NCBI GenBank assembly: GCA_035575925.1
Contig: DATLXK010000050.1
Coordinates: forward strand, 5,830 to 69,829
From: DASWTL01 sp035575925
Lineage (GTDB): Bacteria; Bacteroidota; Bacteroidia; Sphingobacteriales; Sphingobacteriaceae
Direction: 5' to 3'
DNA length: 64,000 nt
Shown: positions 62,106 to 64,000 of the stretch, in pieces
How positions within the stretch are numbered: the stretch's first letter is position 1
How the letters are laid out: every line of letters starts with the position of its first letter
Notes under the pieces: generated by a model
What the model was told of the DNA's origin: nothing
Seen by the model: only the letters and a program-made list of their open reading frames with translations
Database searches by the model: none
Made by a program: the position numbers and the translations under genes

Positions 62106-63734
62106 CTAATTTACTACAACTTTAGAAGAAGAAACCTTTTCAGCTTGTAAAAGAGCATTGTATGCATTTACTATGCCGCCTGAAACGGATAGTTCTGAGA
62201 AAGATATTTTACGTTTGTCACCATTCTCGTTTATTTTTACTTTATTATCTACCTTGGTCACTGAAGACATAATTATATTCTTAACCTGAACTGCAGTTAG
62301 CCCGGGATAGTAAGAGCGGATTAACGATGCTAATCCTGCAACCACTGGCGCAGCCATACTTGTACCATCATTTTCTTTATATTTCGAATCAGGCATAGTA
62401 GAATTAATTTGAACCCCTGGTGCAAAAACATCAACCGCTTTATTACCATAGTTAGAAAATTCCGCAGCTAATGTTTCATCATTAACCCAACCCGAAGCTC
62501 CAACCTCAATCCAGGATTCTGCTGTACCTGTTATTAAATCAAGGCTGTCTGTAAAGTTTTTGGATGGATAATTTTTTTCTACGTCAGTATTCTTAGCATC
62601 ATTACCGGCGGCATGTACTAGTAATACATCTTTTAAAGTTGCATATTTTATAGCCTCATTCACCACTGCTTTATCCCATGCGTATCCTTTTCCAAAACTC
62701 ATATTTATTATAGAAGCACCATTATCTACCGCATACCGGATAGCATTAGCAACATCTTTATCGCGTTCATCTCCATCGGGAATAGCCCTGATAGCCATTA
62801 TTTTTACATTAGAACCTATTCCGTTAATACCAATATTGTTATTTCGGGATGCAGCAATAATACCTGCTACGTGTGTTCCATGTTCAGAATCCGGACCCTT
62901 TACATCAGCATTCCCATAATTACGCTCTTTACTATTAGCATAATTATCCCCCACTACGCTTCGCGGGTCAAAATCTAAATTTAAATGATATTTCACTTGT
63001 GTATCATAATACTTGAGTGCCTCATCAATACTTTCTGCAACCTTTTTATAGTTAGAATCTTTTTTAAGTTCTGACTTAATAATTTTTATAGCCTTTCCCT
63101 GATTATCATTTTTAGGGCGATAATTATCAAAATCACTATATGTAGGATTTTTCTTTCCTATTGATGCTACAATTTCATCCAGGTATTTCTTTAATAATGT
63201 TGTATTTTCAAATCCCATCTGAGCCATTTGTAATTTAGACATGTAATCTGTAATCAATTTTTGATATTGTCCAAATTCCTTACGGTCACCATCTGATAAA
63301 GGAGTAGAATTTACTACTGCAGAATACTTAGGCTGTAACTTCCGCACCAGCCGAGTCAGTTCCATATTATCATACTGTACATTTCCTTTTGATGAGCCAA
63401 TAAAATTCCAACCATGTATGTCGTCAACATATCCATTATTGTCATCATCTTTATTATTGCCGGCTATTTCCTTTTGATTAACCCACATCACACTTTTAAG
63501 ATCTTCATGAGTATAATCAACACCGCCGTCTATCACTGCAACAATAACATTTTTACTTTTTTTGGATTTTAGCAATTCACTATAAGCCTTTTCTGTGCTT
63601 ATACCGAAGATTCCATTAGTCTTCAAATCCATATTTTGCCAATTAGAAACGGCTTTCTTGGAAGTTTGTGCTGATAATAAAATCGGGAAAACAGCAACTA
63701 CTGCGTACACTATTATATTCTTTAACATATACAT
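62106..63734 (-). CDS. S8 family serine protease (subtilase)
   Basis: 542 residues with signal peptide 1-22. Catalytic Asp69 (AVIDGGVDYTHEDL), His285 (HGTHVAG) and Ser459 (GTSMAAP) are all present. Between Asp and His there is an insertion of about 190 residues, helical and Lys-rich, not part of the classical subtilase core. No sorting domain of the type IX secretion system is seen at the C-terminus, so it may be periplasmic. It is probably monocistronic and converges on the barrel protein. The start may be at the second Met (63728). Confidence 0.93.
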   Translation of the reverse strand: MYMLKNIIVYAVVAVFPILLSAQTSKKAVSNWQNMDLKTNGIFGISTEKAYSELLKSKKSKNVIVAVIDGGVDYTHEDLKSVMWVNQKEIAGNNKDDDNNGYVDDIHGWNFIGSSKGNVQYDNMELTRLVRKLQPKYSAVVNSTPLSDGDRKEFGQYQKLITDYMSKLQMAQMGFENTTLLKKYLDEIVASIGKKNPTYSDFDNYRPKNDNQGKAIKIIKSELKKDSNYKKVAESIDEALKYYDTQVKYHLNLDFDPRSVVGDNYANSKERNYGNADVKGPDSEHGTHVAGIIAASRNNNIGINGIGSNVKIMAIRAIPDGDERDKDVANAIRYAVDNGASIINMSFGKGYAWDKAVVNEAIKYATLKDVLLVHAAGNDAKNTDVEKNYPSKNFTDSLDLITGTAESWIEVGASGWVNDETLAAEFSNYGNKAVDVFAPGVQINSTMPDSKYKENDGTSMAAPVVAGLASLIRSYYPGLTAVQVKNIIMSSVTKVDNKVKINENGDKRKISFSELSVSGGIVNAYNALLQAEKVSSSKVVVN

Positions 63735-63872
63735 TTCTTTAATTTTGATATATAACGTATTTCCTCTACCACATATATTGTAATTATAAAGAGAATAAAA
63801 ATATTACACAGATATGGTATTCTATAAGTTTTATCTTTTGATATTAGATACTTTAAATTTTAATACCCCACC

Positions 63873-63910
63873 AAAAAAGCCCTTAACGTGGGTTACACGC
63901 AAGGGCTTTA
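63873..63910 (-). terminator. Terminator of an rRNA operon
   Basis: On the minus strand AAAGCCCTTGCGTG pairs with CACGTTAAGGGCTTT, with a small bulge and a loop, followed by six T (63878-63873). It lies about 35 bp after the 5S 3' end. Confidence 0.85.
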
Positions 63911-63945
63911 GGGTCTAAGACCTGCTTTAAGCAGATATAAGATTG

Positions 63946-64000
63946 GGCACCGACCTACTCTCCCACCTGTTACGGCAGTACCATTGGCTCTGGCGGGCTT
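63946..64000 (-). rRNA. rrf: 5S ribosomal RNA, 3' part (runs off the window)
   Basis: The minus strand reads AAGCCCGCCAGAGCCAATGGTACTG... to GGGAGAGTAGGTCGGTGCCC, the conserved 3' half of bacterial 5S rRNA. About 55 bases are inside the window, the 5' half and the 23S/16S genes lie beyond 64000. The 3' end is estimated at 63946-63948. Confidence 0.92.

Overview
The window comes from a chromosome of a Bacteroidota bacterium, most likely family Sphingobacteriaceae (Pedobacter/Mucilaginibacter relatives). The evidence is AT-rich DNA, promoters of the Bacteroidota type (TAnnTTTG close to -7), weak or absent Shine-Dalgarno sequences, and family-typical gene sets and neighbourhoods: rpmB-rpmG-DUF4295-ftsY-rimO, parA-parB-DUF5683-dapB-lepB, ftsX-DUF3098-uppP-truB-ribF, divergent tsaD/tamB, bshC (bacillithiol) and a HEPN-tailed sulfite reductase. 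Most of the window is stable core chromosome; accessory pieces are few and small.

Layout. 1-2576 (-): acetate uptake and activation (DUF485 protein, ActP-like symporter, start of acs). 2957-9106 (+): ribosomal proteins L28 and L33, DUF4295, FtsY, a decayed toxin-antitoxin pair, RimO, BshC and an Ldh/malate dehydrogenase. 9170-13379 (-): the parAB-dapB-lepB operon. 13548-14069 (+): flavin reductase. 14091-14819: a RAYT transposase inside REP-like palindromes. 14820-21225 (-): cobalamin-binding-type protein, TonB-type outer membrane receptor, LeuS. 21387-26145 (+): ftsX to ribF and a DUF2157 protein. 26285-34835 (-): YceI, OsmC, then assimilatory sulfur metabolism (cysN, cysD, cysH, metZ, siroheme synthase, sulfite reductase) and an Rrf2 regulator. 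34919-37095 (+): a broken DinB gene, a monooxygenase-like protein and two methyltransferases. 37122-39920 (-): uvrA. 40191-42983 (+): a sigma factor, nth and recA. 43025-44285 (-): tsaD and a small membrane protein. 44330-48778 (+): tamB. 48775-51923 (-): ribBA, an LptF/G permease and a START-like protein. 52119-53864: tRNA-Met carrying the relic of a genomic island (serine-recombinase remnant plus 'mobile mystery' A and B genes). 54102-63734: CBM9-like protein, a DUF2652 cyclase-like protein facing an HD-Pycsar effector protein, a lipoprotein, a very large metallophosphoesterase/beta-barrel fusion and an S8 protease. 63946-64000 (-): 3' end of a 5S rRNA with its operon terminator at 63873-63910.

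How the genes work together. APS made by CysDN from sulfate is reduced by CysH to sulfite. The siroheme-dependent sulfite reductase, whose siroheme synthase is encoded next to it, makes sulfide, and MetZ puts it into homocysteine. The most notable regulatory signal is upstream of sulfite reductase: a 10-codon ORF with two Cys codons, an antiterminator segment and an intrinsic terminator, arranged as a transcription attenuator that would read cysteine supply. Other points for a second look are the DUF2652/HD-Pycsar effector pair, a Fic protein lacking its catalytic His, the RAYT/REP cluster, an in-frame repeat insertion in ribF, and the phosphoesterase / kinase-like / barrel fusion.
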